DNA of 46,861 nucleotides, taken from positions 1 to 46,861 of the forward strand of contig NZ_JQCB01000002.1 in NCBI RefSeq assembly GCF_001437435.1, in the 5' to 3' direction. The DNA is from Furfurilactobacillus siliginis (GTDB taxonomy: Bacteria > Bacillota > Bacilli > Lactobacillales > Lactobacillaceae). Both the position numbers and the translations under genes were made by a program. Shown here piece by piece: positions 46,779 to 46,861 of this stretch (position 1 is the first letter of the stretch; every line of letters begins with the position of its first letter). The notes below the pieces were generated by a model, which saw only the letters and a list, made by a program, of their open reading frames with translations, made no database searches and had not been told where the DNA came from.

Positions 46779-46861
46779 TAAAAGAGAGTGGGACAAAAGT
46801 CGGTAAGTAGCGAGCAAGACCTAGAACGGCCGTACGGATTGGTCTTCAATCCGGTAGGTTG
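46779..46861 (+). repeat. Start of a dispersed intergenic repeat (truncated by the window)
   Basis: GAGAGTGGGACAAAAGTCGG followed by AGCGAGCAAGACC resembles the GAGTGGGACAAA-type repeats scattered between genes in lactobacilli. An inverted repeat AAGACC ... GGTCTT (about 46819-46847) could fold into a hairpin. The element continues beyond the window, so size and class are unknown. Confidence 0.45.

Overview
The window is a Lactobacillaceae-type chromosome segment carrying one complete-looking temperate siphophage prophage. It covers about 37.9 kb, from attL at 223-242 to attR at 38115-38134. The host assignment rests on the gene order rplU-prp-rpmA-(M24 peptidase)-efp-asp23-like-nusB, strong AGGAGG ribosome binding sites, moderate GC, and the lactic-acid-bacterium character of every phage gene. 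I cannot name genus or species from the sequence alone.

The prophage sits in the 3' end of a tRNA-Arg(TCT) gene on the minus strand (38120-38193). A 20-bp core including the tRNA 3' end is repeated exactly at both ends. ATGTCGACGA-type repeats flank both cores on the phage side and are probably integrase arm sites. Layout from the left: integrase and lysogeny module on the minus strand (324-4519: integrase, small membrane protein, a gene broken by a stop codon, lipoprotein, zinc-ribbon/HIRAN protein, ImmA-like protease, CI-like repressor). Next come the divergent operator region (4520-4752), then the plus-strand Cro-like gene and an antirepressor split by an in-frame TAG. A minus-strand insert of two unknown membrane-anchored proteins follows (6144-7726). 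The early and replication genes run from 7782 to 13304 (SSB, replisome organizer, DUF2303-like, HNH nuclease and many small proteins). An ArpU/sigma-like late regulator (13428) precedes packaging and head genes (14249-21332: HNH, TerS P27, TerL, portal, Clp protease, HK97 capsid, connectors). The tail genes (21337-31223) include a -1 frameshifted chaperone pair, tape measure, Dit and a tail lysin. A 1196-residue baseplate protein follows, then holin and an exported GH25-SH3-LysM endolysin.

Between the endolysin terminator and attR lies an accessory region (36613-37954). It holds a promoter, two tiny membrane peptides and an HTH protein on the plus strand. On the minus strand it holds a two-gene operon whose promoter contains a near-canonical LexA/SOS box. 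These are the best candidates for genes expressed from the lysogen.

Right of the tRNA is host DNA. It has two L,D-transpeptidases (one with about 14 aromatic wall-binding repeats), a D,D-carboxypeptidase, a lipoprotein, a small membrane protein, and the ribosomal L21 leader with the rplU-prp-rpmA operon. These are followed by an M24 peptidase, efp, an Asp23-family gene and nusB. The last bases look like the start of a dispersed intergenic repeat.

The most unusual points are: a CotH-kinase-like domain fused to a phage baseplate protein behind three tandem beta-type repeats; two regulatory-region genes interrupted by single in-frame stops; the SOS-box operon of unknown function; the micro-peptide module; and the opposite-strand membrane-protein pair inside the early region.
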